A stretch of DNA of 64,000 nt from JACDQM01 sp044373315. GTDB lineage: Bacteria; Pseudomonadota; Gammaproteobacteria; Burkholderiales; Burkholderiaceae_C. The stretch is from contig NZ_JBILQK010000009.1 of the NCBI RefSeq assembly GCF_044373315.1, positions 1 through 64,000 of the forward strand, in the 5' to 3' direction. The notes under the pieces were generated by a model. The model was given only the letters and a program-made list of their open reading frames with translations. It had not been told where the DNA came from and searched no databases. Within the stretch, counting starts at the first letter, position 1. Each line of letters starts with the position of its first letter. Shown here in pieces: positions 55,492-63,665 of this stretch. A program made the translations under genes and the position numbers.

Positions 55492-55497
55492 ATTGTA
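55492..55497 (-). promoter_or_regulatory. Possible -10 element for ndk
   Basis: TACAAT lies 38 bases before the ndk start on the minus strand. A perfect TTGACA occurs 22 bases further upstream, which is too far for a standard spacer, so the -35 is unclear. Confidence 0.35.
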
Positions 55498-55542
55498 GCG
55501 CTTGATGTTGTCAGCCCGGTGTCAAGCCGGACGGTCCGCGCT

Positions 55543-57528
55543 TCAGCGGCGCCTACCGCCGCCGCGATTGCCACCACCACCACCACCACCACCACCGCCA
55601 CCGCCACCGCCACCGCCGCCGCCGCTACGTCCGCCACCACCGCTGCGGCCACCGCCACCGCGCCGCACAAAGGCGTCGGCACCGATATAGCCAACCGAGG
55701 TCTGCATGGGATCGGGTTCACGCGGGCCATCGCCGGCCTTACGTCCGCCGCCCTTGCCGCCCCGAGCGCCGCCCTGGCCGGCATTGCTGCCGCCCGCGCC
55801 AAAACCACTGGGGAAGCCGCGGGACTTTCCGGCAAACCGACGGTCGAAAGTTTGCTCCAGCGGGTTGATGTTATGCGGGATGAAGTCATCGTCCTCATCG
55901 TCGCGATCACGCGAGCGTTCCGGCTGGCGCGACTCTGGCGGCCGCTGAGCCGGCTCAGGGCGACTCGGGCGCGGACCGCCGCCCGCGTTGCGCTGCGGCT
56001 CATTGCGGCGCTTGTTGCGATCACGCCCTTCCCGATCACCACGCTCACCACCACGCTCCTCGCGCGGCCCGTCGCGACGCGCGTCACCGCCGCCAGCCAG
56101 ACGACGGATCACCCGCACATCAGCCTCATCCAACTCGACCCAGACGCCACGCTTGAGGCCACGAGGCAGAACGACTGTGCCGTAGCGAATTCGGATCAAG
56201 CGGCTGACCGCCAGGCCGACCGCATCAAAGAGCTTGCGCACTTCGCGATTGCGGCCTTCGGTGATGACCACGCGATACCAATGGTTGGCACCTTCGCCAC
56301 CGCCATCCTCGATGCTCTTGAAGCCAGCCTTTTGGCCGTCAATCATCACACCATCCAGCAGACGCGCCTTCTGCTCGCTGTCCAGTGTGCCCAGCACACG
56401 CACCGCGTACTCGCGCTCCACGCCAAAGCGTGGATGCATCAGCTGGTTGGCCAACTCTCCGGAGTTAGTGAAGAGCAGCAGACCCTCGGTATTCAGGTCA
56501 AGGCGGCCCACTGACTGCCATTTGCCCGGATGCAGCTTGGGCAAACGGCGGAACACCGTCGGACGACCTTCCGGATCGTTGAAGGTCACCACCTCGCCGG
56601 TCGGCTTGTGATAGGCCAGGATGCGCGGAGCCGGTGGCGAGATCCGCACGCGGATCTGCTTGCCATTGACATGCACCCGGTCGCCGAAGGAGATGCGCTG
56701 GCCGATATGCGCCACCTCGCCATTCACCTCGATCTTGCCCTCGGCAATCATTTCCTCGATATCGCGTCGCGAGCCCACGCCAGCTTGCGCCAACACCTTC
56801 TGCAGCTTGGGCGCGTCTGGCTCAGGAGCCAGCACGCGCTTGTTGTCCTGCTCCGCAGCATCAGCCACGGGCTCCTCATCGGAGCCATCGAACTCGCCAG
56901 CCAGCAGTTGCGCAAAACGCTCACCCGCCTCAGCCTGCACCTGCTCCGTCGAGACGCCCTCAACGGCACGCGGCTCACGTGCCTCGCGGGGCTGCTCACC
57001 AACCTCGCCGTCGCCGCGACCACGCCGACCACGACGGCGATTGCGCCCACCACGCGACTCACGCTCACCATCATCGCCCTCGACCTGCTCCGCACCCGCG
57101 ACCGCATCCGAAGCTACGGTGTCAGCCTGTGCATCGGCCGCGCTCCCGACCTGCGGCAGCTCCAGAGGCGCCACCACAACAGCCGGCACGGCTGCCGACG
57201 TTTCAACAGGCGTTGCGGCTGCAGCCGTCTTGCGAGGCGCACGACGCTTGGGCTCAAGCGGCGCAGCAGCCGGCAAGTCGCCACCATCGGTGGACAGCGC
57301 AGGTTCGGCCTCCGCTGCTGCGGCCTTGGCCGCGGTCTTGCGGGGTGCGCGTGGCTTCACCGGCTTGGCCTCAGCAAGCGCCGCCTCACCGGCGGCGGAC
57401 TCGAGAGCCGGGCCGGCCTCAACAGCGTCTGCGGACTTCGCGCGCGCCGGGCTGCGGCGACGCTTGGGGGCGGCCGCAGCCTCTTCGGTCTGCGGAGCGT
57501 CCTTGGGATCAGTGGTATCGGAATTCAT
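55543..57528 (-). CDS. rluB: RluB-type 23S rRNA pseudouridine synthase with long low-complexity tails
   Basis: The central part is a normal RluB/RsuA-family enzyme that makes a pseudouridine in 23S rRNA: S4 domain at about 241-290, then the catalytic domain with D344 in GRLDLNTEGLLLFTNSG and GRNREVRKLFDAVGL. At 661 residues it is over twice the E. coli length (291). Residues 1-240 are Ala/Lys/Arg/Glu-rich (PKRRRSPARAKSA, APRKTAAKAAA, GRNRRRGRRGRG). The last 180 are Arg/Gly/Asp-rich and end in poly-Gly. The tails look like nucleic-acid-binding disordered arms. ATGA overlap with scpB. Confidence 0.92.
   Translation of the reverse strand: MNSDTTDPKDAPQTEEAAAAPKRRRSPARAKSADAVEAGPALESAAGEAALAEAKPVKPRAPRKTAAKAAAAEAEPALSTDGGDLPAAAPLEPKRRAPRKTAAAATPVETSAAVPAVVVAPLELPQVGSAADAQADTVASDAVAGAEQVEGDDGERESRGGRNRRRGRRGRGDGEVGEQPREAREPRAVEGVSTEQVQAEAGERFAQLLAGEFDGSDEEPVADAAEQDNKRVLAPEPDAPKLQKVLAQAGVGSRRDIEEMIAEGKIEVNGEVAHIGQRISFGDRVHVNGKQIRVRISPPAPRILAYHKPTGEVVTFNDPEGRPTVFRRLPKLHPGKWQSVGRLDLNTEGLLLFTNSGELANQLMHPRFGVEREYAVRVLGTLDSEQKARLLDGVMIDGQKAGFKSIEDGGGEGANHWYRVVITEGRNREVRKLFDAVGLAVSRLIRIRYGTVVLPRGLKRGVWVELDEADVRVIRRLAGGGDARRDGPREERGGERGDREGRDRNKRRNEPQRNAGGGPRPSRPEPAQRPPESRQPERSRDRDDEDDDFIPHNINPLEQTFDRRFAGKSRGFPSGFGAGGSNAGQGGARGGKGGGRKAGDGPREPDPMQTSVGYIGADAFVRRGGGGRSGGGGRSGGGGGGGGGGGGGGGGGGNRGGGRRR
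55571..55624 (-). repeat. In-frame triplet repeat encoding poly-Gly in RluB
   Basis: Eighteen consecutive triplets, eight CCA then alternating CCG/CCA and four CCG (plus strand), encode an uninterrupted run of 18 glycines near the RluB C-terminus. Such a tract can expand or contract in steps of one residue without frameshift. Confidence 0.95.
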
Positions 57529-58274
57529 GCGTCAGCTTGCACCTTCTGGCTAGCGGGAGACTCGGAAGCCGGCTCAGCCGGCTGAGATGCGTCGTCGAGG
57601 TCAGGCGAGGACGCATTCGGTAGTGGGGACGGGTCGGATGCGTGGCCATCAGCAGACTGCTCGATCGCGCCAGCACCAACTTCATCAGTGGAAGACTCAC
57701 TGTCAACAAGCGGCAAGCCCTGCTGCTTGTCCAGCAACTGAACCAACTCGGGCGAGGCATCGCCGCCTTGCCCCAGCTCGGGGAGTTGCTCAAGGCTTGC
57801 CAAGCCCAGATCATCAAGAAACTGGCGCGTCGTCGCATACAAGGCCGGGCGGCCCGGCGCCTCACGGTGGCCGATCACATCGATCCACCCCCGGTCCTCC
57901 AACTGCTTGACGATCTGCGTCGACACCACCACGCCGCGGATGTCTTCGATATCACCGCGCGTCACCGGCTGCCGATACGCGATGATGGCCAAGGTTTCGA
58001 GCACGGCACGCGAGTAGCGCTGAGGCTTTTCCGGATGCAAACGGTCCAGAAACTCGCGCAGCTCGGGGCGACTCTGAAAGCGCCAACCGGAAGCCAGCGC
58101 GACCAACTCGACGCCACGCCCGTCCCAGTCGCGAACGAGCTCATCAAGCAAGCTGCGCACGCTGTCAGCGCCGAGCCCATCGGCGAACAGTGTGCGCATG
58201 TCGCGCAGCGTCAAAGGCTGCTGGGCGCAAATCAGCGCGGTCTCGAGGACGCGCTTTGCATCCTGTGTATTCAT
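57525..58274 (-). CDS. scpB: Segregation and condensation protein ScpB
   Basis: ScpB is the kleisin-associated winged-helix subunit of the SMC-ScpAB complex that condenses and segregates the chromosome. The 249-residue product has MNTQDAKRVLETALICAQQP, LVALASGWRFQSRPELREFL and the signature LETLAIIAYRQPVTRGDIED then IRGVVVSTQIVKQLEDRGWI. The C-terminal 60 residues are acidic, Ser-rich and probably disordered. No scpA is in the window. It is translationally coupled to rluB, the usual pairing. Confidence 0.96.
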   Translation of the reverse strand: MNTQDAKRVLETALICAQQPLTLRDMRTLFADGLGADSVRSLLDELVRDWDGRGVELVALASGWRFQSRPELREFLDRLHPEKPQRYSRAVLETLAIIAYRQPVTRGDIEDIRGVVVSTQIVKQLEDRGWIDVIGHREAPGRPALYATTRQFLDDLGLASLEQLPELGQGGDASPELVQLLDKQQGLPLVDSESSTDEVGAGAIEQSADGHASDPSPLPNASSPDLDDASQPAEPASESPASQKVQADA

Positions 58275-58566
58275 CGACTGCTGTCAGCTGGCCTGCCAGT
58301 CGGGCAAGCGGTTCAGGGTTCGCTGATACGTCAGCGGGCTGTTCGGATCTGTACGGAGCACGGGGCCACTTCCTGCGGCCGCCCTTCCTGCGGCGGCCTC
58401 TGGGCGCCGGCACCAGAGAGCTCGGCGCATTGCCTGCCTGGCAGCAGCTGCCCCTCACGGGGCCCACGAAACCAGGACAGCAACAGAAACTTGCGCCTTC
58501 CGCCCAAAGGGCTCAAACCTTCCGAGCGCAGCAGTCAAGATTCTGAGTTGGCGGATTGTAACCCGC
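58275..58566 (-). other. Hairpin-rich 292-base leader between rluD and scpB
   Basis: I see no convincing gene here. On the minus strand a -10-like TACAAT (58560-58555) could start a long scpB leader. The interior holds GCCCC/GGGGC around a GTGA tetraloop (58450-58463), CTCTGG/CCAGAG (58398-58418), and an 11-base direct repeat CTTCCTGCGGC (plus strand, 58369 and 58384). It may be a structured leader, a small RNA, or a decayed dispersed repeat of the kind common in Burkholderiales. Confidence 0.5.
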
Positions 58567-59580
58567 TCAAGCGGCAAGGCCACCAATCGGTGGCAAGGGA
58601 AAGCCCGCCCTGCTCCAGGCCTGGGTCAAATCCCGTGGCATCGGTGCATCGAAGCTCAGGGAGCGCTCATCGATCGGATGGGCGAAGCTCAGGCGCGCCG
58701 CATGCAAGGCTTGGCGCTCCAGTCCCAGAGCCATGGCGCCACCGTACAGGCTGTCCGAAACCAGCGGGTAGCCACGGCTAGCCAGATGGACCCGGATCTG
58801 ATGAGTCCGGCCGCTGTGCAGCACGCAGTGAACCGCACTGTAAGCGCGCTCTTCGAGCAGCGCCTCACCCAGCATGAATACATCGGTGCGCGATGGCTTG
58901 CCACTGGCGATCACCGCCATCTTGATGCGCGACGCCGGGTCGCGGCGAAGCGGCGCATCGATCACCAGCTCAGCCGGCACCCGGCCATGCGTTAGCGCCA
59001 GATACTCACGATGCACTTCTCGCGCAGCGATCATCCGACTGAGCGCTGTGACGGCCTCCAGCGTCTTGCCCACCACCATCAGGCCTGACGTGTACTTATC
59101 GAGCCGATGCACGATGCCAGCACGCGGCAGCGTCGCAGCGGTGGCGTGGTGGGCAAGCAGACCGTTGAGCACGGTGCCCGACCAATTGCCGGCTGCAGGA
59201 TGCACGACCATGCCTGCGACCTTGTTCAGCACCAGCAGAGCCTCGTCCTCGTAAACGATGTCCAGGGGCAGCGACTCCGCACGAAAGGCACGGCTTTCCT
59301 CAGTGGGCTGCAACTCAATTTCGACTTCCTGACCGGCCTGAAGCTTGCGCGCGGCCGTGGTCATCGCCACGCCGTTGATACGCACGCAGCCGCGCTCGAT
59401 CAAGCCCTGCAGGTGGTTCCGCGAGAACTCTGGCGCGAGTTCCACCAGCCACTTGTCCAGGCGTTGCGCATGCCCCGCGGCCTCCACCCGCCCCTGGCGA
59501 ACCTCCGCCTGCTCAAGCTCGCGATCCATCTCGGCATCCGCACCCGTCACACCATCCTGGCCACACACCGGCTCAACCAT
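58567..59580 (-). CDS. rluD: 23S rRNA pseudouridine synthase RluD-like (RluA family)
   Basis: RluD makes pseudouridines 1911, 1915 and 1917 in helix 69 of 23S rRNA. The 337-residue product has an N-terminal S4 domain (QRLDKWLVELAPEFSRNHLQ; CVRINGVAMTTAARKL) and the catalytic RluA motif GIVHRLDKYTSGLMVVGKT with the active aspartate in HRLD; HSGRTHQIRVHLAS is near the end. It is divergent from bamD, the usual rluD-bamD arrangement, which supports RluD over RluC. Ends with a 292-base gap before scpB. Confidence 0.94.
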   Translation of the reverse strand: MVEPVCGQDGVTGADAEMDRELEQAEVRQGRVEAAGHAQRLDKWLVELAPEFSRNHLQGLIERGCVRINGVAMTTAARKLQAGQEVEIELQPTEESRAFRAESLPLDIVYEDEALLVLNKVAGMVVHPAAGNWSGTVLNGLLAHHATAATLPRAGIVHRLDKYTSGLMVVGKTLEAVTALSRMIAAREVHREYLALTHGRVPAELVIDAPLRRDPASRIKMAVIASGKPSRTDVFMLGEALLEERAYSAVHCVLHSGRTHQIRVHLASRGYPLVSDSLYGGAMALGLERQALHAARLSFAHPIDERSLSFDAPMPRDLTQAWSRAGFPLPPIGGLAA

Positions 59581-59585
59581 ATAAT
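59580..59585 (+). promoter_or_regulatory. Consensus -10 element for bamD
   Basis: A perfect TATAAT lies 51 bases upstream of the bamD start and overlaps the rluD start codon on the other strand. No clear -35 is seen at 17 bases. A short inverted repeat (GGTGCG/CGCACC, 59612-59625) lies in the leader just before the ribosome site. Confidence 0.5.
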
Positions 59586-59636
59586 CCTGACTCCGTTTTC
59601 AGCTGAAGCTCGGTGCGAGCGCACCGGCAAGGGACC

Positions 59637-60491
59637 ATGACAGATCAAAGCGTGCAGCGCCCCCTGGCCAATGCGGCCAAATCTTCGACTGCGCTGCGCT
59701 CACGACTCGCGTCGCTGATGACGGCCAGCCTGTTGGCTTTGCTGGCAGCCTGTTCCTCGACGCCGCCTGAAGATCCGAATTCCCAGGCTGCGCTGGAGAA
59801 ATTGTACGAAGAGGCCAAGGCCGACATCACAAGCGGCAGCTTCGACCGCGCAATCAAGACACTGGAGCGCATTGAAGGCCGGGCTGCCGGCACACTGATG
59901 GGCCAGCAGGCAATGCTGGAACTGGCCTGGGCCCAATACCGCAGCGGTGAACGCGTGCAGGCCGTGGCCACGCTGGATCGCTTCCTGAAACTCAATCCAT
60001 CGAGTGCTGCGGTCGACTATGCCTATTACATGAAGGGCATCGCCAACTTCAACGAGGATCTGGGGCTGTTCGGCCGCATTGCGCGCCAGGACATCTCCGA
60101 ACGCGATCAGCAGGCCTCGCGCGACGCCATGCTGGCCTTCCGCCAGGTGGTGGAGCAGTTCCCGAATTCCAAGTACGCAGCCGACGCCCGCGTCCGCATC
60201 GACTACATCACCAACACGCTGGCAGCCTACGAGGTGCATGTGGCCCGCTATTACTTCCGTCGCGGCGCGTATGTGGCAGCGGCCAACCGTGCCCAGCAAG
60301 CGGTCAAGGAGTTCCAACGCGCACCTGCCGCCGAGGAGGCGCTTTATCTGATGGTTCAAAGCTATGACCGCCTGGGCCTGAAGCCGCTGCGCGACGACGC
60401 CGAGCGCGTCCTGCGCCAGAACTTCCCTGAAAGCAGCTACCTGGTGTCGGGCTTCAAGAGCGCCGAGCGCCCCTGGTGGAAGGTCTGGTAA
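59637..60491 (+). CDS. bamD: Outer membrane assembly lipoprotein BamD
   Basis: BamD is the essential TPR lipoprotein of the BAM complex. The 284-residue precursor has a basic N-terminus, hydrophobic segment and lipobox LLAAC with C39, then five TPRs (EKLYEEAKADITSGSFDRAI; AWAQYRSGERVQAVATLDRF; YYMKGIANFNEDLG). The later AYEVHVARYYFRRGAYVAAA is a strong family signature. The ATG at 59637 follows AAGGGA. The signal region is slightly longer than in E. coli. Confidence 0.97.
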   Translation: MTDQSVQRPLANAAKSSTALRSRLASLMTASLLALLAACSSTPPEDPNSQAALEKLYEEAKADITSGSFDRAIKTLERIEGRAAGTLMGQQAMLELAWAQYRSGERVQAVATLDRFLKLNPSSAAVDYAYYMKGIANFNEDLGLFGRIARQDISERDQQASRDAMLAFRQVVEQFPNSKYAADARVRIDYITNTLAAYEVHVARYYFRRGAYVAAANRAQQAVKEFQRAPAAEEALYLMVQSYDRLGLKPLRDDAERVLRQNFPESSYLVSGFKSAERPWWKVW

Positions 60492-60512
60492 GCCCAGCCG
60501 ACTGCCATGCCG

Positions 60513-60542
60513 AAAGGCGCGTGAGGTTCACGCGCCTTTTTT
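60513..60542 (+). terminator. Intrinsic terminator after bamD
   Basis: GGCGCGTGA and TCACGCGCC pair around a 3-base loop and are followed by six T residues (60537-60542), 21 bases after the bamD stop. A-rich sequence on the other side (GAAAGG) gives weak activity in the opposite direction for the convergent helicase gene. Confidence 0.9.
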
Positions 60543-60555
60543 CTTTTCTCACCTA

Positions 60556-62559
60556 TCAGGCGTGGTCCTGAGCCAGCTCTCGAAGCCAGTCCAGCGCCTC
60601 GGCTTCGGTCTCCAGTGGCGTCATTGGCGGTAGCGCGGCGCGCAGGCGACGGCCGTAGTTCATGCCGGCCATCCGCGGATCACACACCACCAGCAGACCA
60701 CGATCGCGCTCACTGCGGATCAGCCGACCGCCCCCCTGCTTCAAGGCAATGGCAGCCTCGGCAATGAAGAACTCCGCGAAGGCGTTGCGGCCCTGCGCTT
60801 CAAGGCGCTGCACCCGGGCTTCAACCAGGGGATCGTTGGGCGGCGGAAACGGCAGCTTGTCAATCAGCACGCACTGCAGATCGTCGCCGGGAACATCGAT
60901 GCCCTCCCAGAAACTCGCCGAGCCCACCAGCACGGCACGGGGATCATCGATGAACTGCTGCAGCAGTTGGCGCTTGGGCGCCGTACCCTGGACCAGCACC
61001 CGGATCGCGTCCTGCGCCAAGGCCTCGTGCAAGGCTTCGCCAATCGTCTGCAGGGCGCGCAACGTCGTCGTCAGCACGAAGCTGCGTCCGCCGAGACTGC
61101 GCGCACAGCGGGCTGCCAGCGCAGCAACCTGCTGCGCATGTTCAGGCTCGTTGGGCTTGGGAAAGCGCCGCGGCACATAAAGGCGCGCATGGTTCGGATA
61201 GTCGAATGGACTACCCACGCGCAGCACCGTCGCATCATCCAACCCGGCCGGCTCGGTGAACCAGGAGAGGCGCTCGTCGTCACCCAGCGTGGCTGAGGTG
61301 AAGATCCAGGCCTTGGCCGGTCCTTCCAGTTGCTCCTGCATCGCCTGACGGATATCCAGCGGCGACTCCACCAGGCGCGCCTGCTGCGGGCTCAGGTCAA
61401 TCCAACGCACCGCGCCATCCGCAGCCGGCTGCGCGAACAGGCGGGCCAATTCAGCCAACTGCTCGGCACGCTCGTGCAGCCGTACGAAATCCGGCGAGAT
61501 TTCGGTGACGGTCGACAATGTCCGGACCGCCAAGTCGGCCAGCACCTCGACTTCCTGCAGCGCCGCAAGAAAGGCGGGCGTCTGCGCGCGTTCCTGCCAG
61601 CGCAGCTTGATCAGGCCGCGCACGTCTCGCCCGCCGCTAGCCAGCGCCCCAGCACAGGCCAGCCGCAACTCCCGCGCCGCCTTCTCGCATCGTGCCTGCA
61701 GACCCTGCCAATCCTGAAGGCCGCGCGCCTCAGACAAGCCCTGGGCCAGCACATCGCGCGCGAAATCGATCAGTTGCCCGGTGCCCAGCATGGTGCCGAG
61801 AAACTGCACCCCCGCTTCTGCCAACTGGTGAGCCTCATCGAACACCGCCACATCGACCGTCGGCAACAATTCCGCCACACCGCTGTCGCGCAAGGCCATG
61901 TCGGCGAAAAACAGGTGATGGTTGACCACCACCACATCAGCATCCATCGCGTCGCGCCTGGCCTTCACCACATGGCAGCCGCGAAACTCCGGGCATTCCG
62001 TGCCAAGGCAGTTGTCGCGCGTTGAACTGACGATGGGGATGATGGGCGATCGCTCATCCAGGCCCTCGATCTCGGCAAAGTCACCGCTGCGCGTCTGCTG
62101 CGCCCACTGCTCGATGCGGGCCAGCGCCATGACCGAGCGTCGATCAGGCAGCTCTGCCGTGTGGCGAGCGAGGTTCATGCGGTGCAGGCAAAGATAGCTG
62201 CCGCGCCCCTTGAGCAAGGCGATGCGCAAAGGCACCTGAAGCGCTTCGCACAGGCGGGGCAGATCGCGCAGGAACAGCTGATCCTGAAGGCTCTTGGTGG
62301 CGGTGCTGATCAGGGCCCGTCCACCGGACAGCAGCGCGGGAACCAGGTAGGCAAAGGTCTTGCCGACACCGGTCCCGGCCTCGACCACCAAAGTCTCGCG
62401 CCGTGCCACGGCCCGCGCCACGGCCATACTCATCTGGAGTTGGGCTTGTCTGGGCTTGTAGCCGGCGTCCGCGCGCGACAGTGGGCCGCCCAGATCGAAG
62501 GCCGCGGCCACCCACTGTTCAAGTTCGCTGAGATCGCTCTTCGCTTCGGCTTCGCTCAA
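60556..62559 (-). CDS. ATP-dependent DNA helicase, DinG/YoaA type (XPD-like)
   Basis: This 667-residue superfamily 2 helicase has Walker A VVEAGTGVGKTFAYLVPALL, the four-cysteine iron-sulfur cluster region (SYLCLHR, then NCLGTECPEFRGC), VVNHHLFFADMAL and the Walker B box VFDEAHQLAE. Later motifs are VLVGSASFWEGIDVPGDDLQ and GRLIRSERDRG. It resembles YoaA more than DinG in size. It probably unwinds damaged or structured DNA. Starts at TTG (62559); the start is tentative. I found no LexA box upstream. It converges on bamD. Confidence 0.92.
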   Translation of the reverse strand: MSEAEAKSDLSELEQWVAAAFDLGGPLSRADAGYKPRQAQLQMSMAVARAVARRETLVVEAGTGVGKTFAYLVPALLSGGRALISTATKSLQDQLFLRDLPRLCEALQVPLRIALLKGRGSYLCLHRMNLARHTAELPDRRSVMALARIEQWAQQTRSGDFAEIEGLDERSPIIPIVSSTRDNCLGTECPEFRGCHVVKARRDAMDADVVVVNHHLFFADMALRDSGVAELLPTVDVAVFDEAHQLAEAGVQFLGTMLGTGQLIDFARDVLAQGLSEARGLQDWQGLQARCEKAARELRLACAGALASGGRDVRGLIKLRWQERAQTPAFLAALQEVEVLADLAVRTLSTVTEISPDFVRLHERAEQLAELARLFAQPAADGAVRWIDLSPQQARLVESPLDIRQAMQEQLEGPAKAWIFTSATLGDDERLSWFTEPAGLDDATVLRVGSPFDYPNHARLYVPRRFPKPNEPEHAQQVAALAARCARSLGGRSFVLTTTLRALQTIGEALHEALAQDAIRVLVQGTAPKRQLLQQFIDDPRAVLVGSASFWEGIDVPGDDLQCVLIDKLPFPPPNDPLVEARVQRLEAQGRNAFAEFFIAEAAIALKQGGGRLIRSERDRGLLVVCDPRMAGMNYGRRLRAALPPMTPLETEAEALDWLRELAQDHA

Positions 62560-62609
62560 ATGGGATTGCCGCGCGGGCCCTCGTCGCTCATCGCTGATAA
62601 AGCCCGGCT

Positions 62610-62813
62610 TCAGGCCGGCTCGTCGGGTTCATTGGCCTGTTCGAGGCGCACAATCTGGTCGCGCAGCAACAAGCGCCGCTTCTTCAGTCGTCGCAGCGTC
62701 AGCTCATCGAGGGGCAGCTGCTGCGACAACTGATCGATCATCACGTCCAAATCAGCATGCTCCATGCGCAACTCGATCAGACGGCGCGACAGGGAGTGAA
62801 GTTGTTCGTCCAT
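62610..62813 (-). CDS. Small protein of the DUF465 (YdcH) family
   Basis: The 67-residue product starts at ATG 62813: MDEQLHSLSRRLIELRMEHA, then DLDVMIDQL and LRRLKKRRLLLRDQIVRLEQ. This is the two-helix, charged hairpin of DUF465, whose function is unknown. It lies 50 bases upstream of the helicase gene on the same strand. A longer open frame to 63269 runs antisense through the PP2C gene and is not real. Confidence 0.88.
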   Translation of the reverse strand: MDEQLHSLSRRLIELRMEHADLDVMIDQLSQQLPLDELTLRRLKKRRLLLRDQIVRLEQANEPDEPA

Positions 62814-62884
62814 AAGTGGCCTGCACGGGCCTTTGCCTGAGGGGGTGGACGGGCTGCATGCCCGGACCGTCACCCTGGTGCGAT

Positions 62885-62890
62885 TATAGT
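62885..62890 (+). promoter_or_regulatory. -10-like TATAGT seven bases before the PP2C start
   Basis: TATAGT at 62885-62890 is followed by seven bases and then the ATG at 62898, with no Shine-Dalgarno between. If it is the promoter, transcription would start at or within two bases of the start codon. No -35 is obvious. Confidence 0.4.
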
Positions 62891-62897
62891 TTTCGAC

Positions 62898-63665
62898 ATG
62901 ACCCGCAATACACCAGGCTTCAGACTCAATGCCGCGACAGGCACACATCGCGGTGATCGGCAGTATCAGCAGGATCAGGTCGAGGTGATCAGCCATCCCC
63001 GTGTGGCTGGCTGCGTGCTCGCCGTCGTGGCGGATGGCATGGGCGGCAAGAGCGGCGGGCGCAAGGCTGCTGACCAGGTGCTGCTGACGGCACACCAGCT
63101 TTTCGAGCGCTTCGTTCCCAGCGAGGAAAGCCCGGCCGAGCTGTTGGCCCAGCTCGCTGCAGAGGCGCATCTGATGATCAAGCTCACCGCACTGTCTGCC
63201 GAAGAAGAGCCGCACAGCACCCTGGCGGCATTTCTGATCACCGGCGGCCGCAGCTGCTACTGGCTGCACACGGGCGATTCAAGGCTGTACCACTTCAGGG
63301 GCACCGAGCTCCTGAAGCGCAGCCGCGATCACAGCTATGTGCAACGCCTGATCGACGAAGGCCAGCTGACCGAGGCTGAGGCCGAGGTGCATCCCCAGTC
63401 CAACCTGCTGACCGGATGCCTGGGCACCGAGCAAGAGCCCGTCCCCAGCCCCGATGTGATCGAGCGCCTGGAAGTCGGCGACACGCTGATGGCCTGCACC
63501 GACGGGCTGTGGCATTACTTCACGCCGCGTGAGCTCGGCACCGTGCTGCACAACCTGAGCCCCCGCGAGGCGGCCGAGTTGCTGGTCAGCAAGGCGCGCG
63601 AGCGTGCCCGCGGCAGCGGCGACAACCTGTCGCTGGCGATCGTCAGGGTCGAGGCGCTGAACTAG
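62898..63665 (+). CDS. PP2C-family serine/threonine protein phosphatase
   Basis: This 255-residue soluble phosphatase has the PP2C metal-binding motifs: THRGDRQYQQDQV near residue 16, VVADGMGGKSGG with the metal aspartate, CYWLHTGDSRLYHFRGTELL, LMACTDGLWHYF and the terminal GSGDNLSLAIVRVE. It should dephosphorylate Ser/Thr-phosphorylated proteins in the cytoplasm. No partner kinase is in the window. The family also includes regulators of type VI secretion and stress sigma factors, but nothing here supports either. Its last 23 bases overlap the convergent gene at the window end. Confidence 0.93.
   Translation: MTRNTPGFRLNAATGTHRGDRQYQQDQVEVISHPRVAGCVLAVVADGMGGKSGGRKAADQVLLTAHQLFERFVPSEESPAELLAQLAAEAHLMIKLTALSAEEEPHSTLAAFLITGGRSCYWLHTGDSRLYHFRGTELLKRSRDHSYVQRLIDEGQLTEAEAEVHPQSNLLTGCLGTEQEPVPSPDVIERLEVGDTLMACTDGLWHYFTPRELGTVLHNLSPREAAELLVSKARERARGSGDNLSLAIVRVEALN

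Noticed and set aside
58369..58400. Resemblance of CTGCGGCGGCCTC to the 3' end of 6S RNA
   Set aside because: The rest of a 6S RNA would have to lie inside scpB and the long closing stem is absent; likely a GC-rich coincidence.
62560..62609. LexA box upstream of the DinG/YoaA-type helicase
   Set aside because: Checked for CTGT-N8-ACAG because DinG is SOS-controlled in E. coli; no match in the gap or the preceding small gene.
62610..63269. Longer version of the DUF465 protein (219 codons)
   Set aside because: The first 150 codons are antisense to the PP2C gene; the family is about 70 residues and the ATG at 62813 fits.
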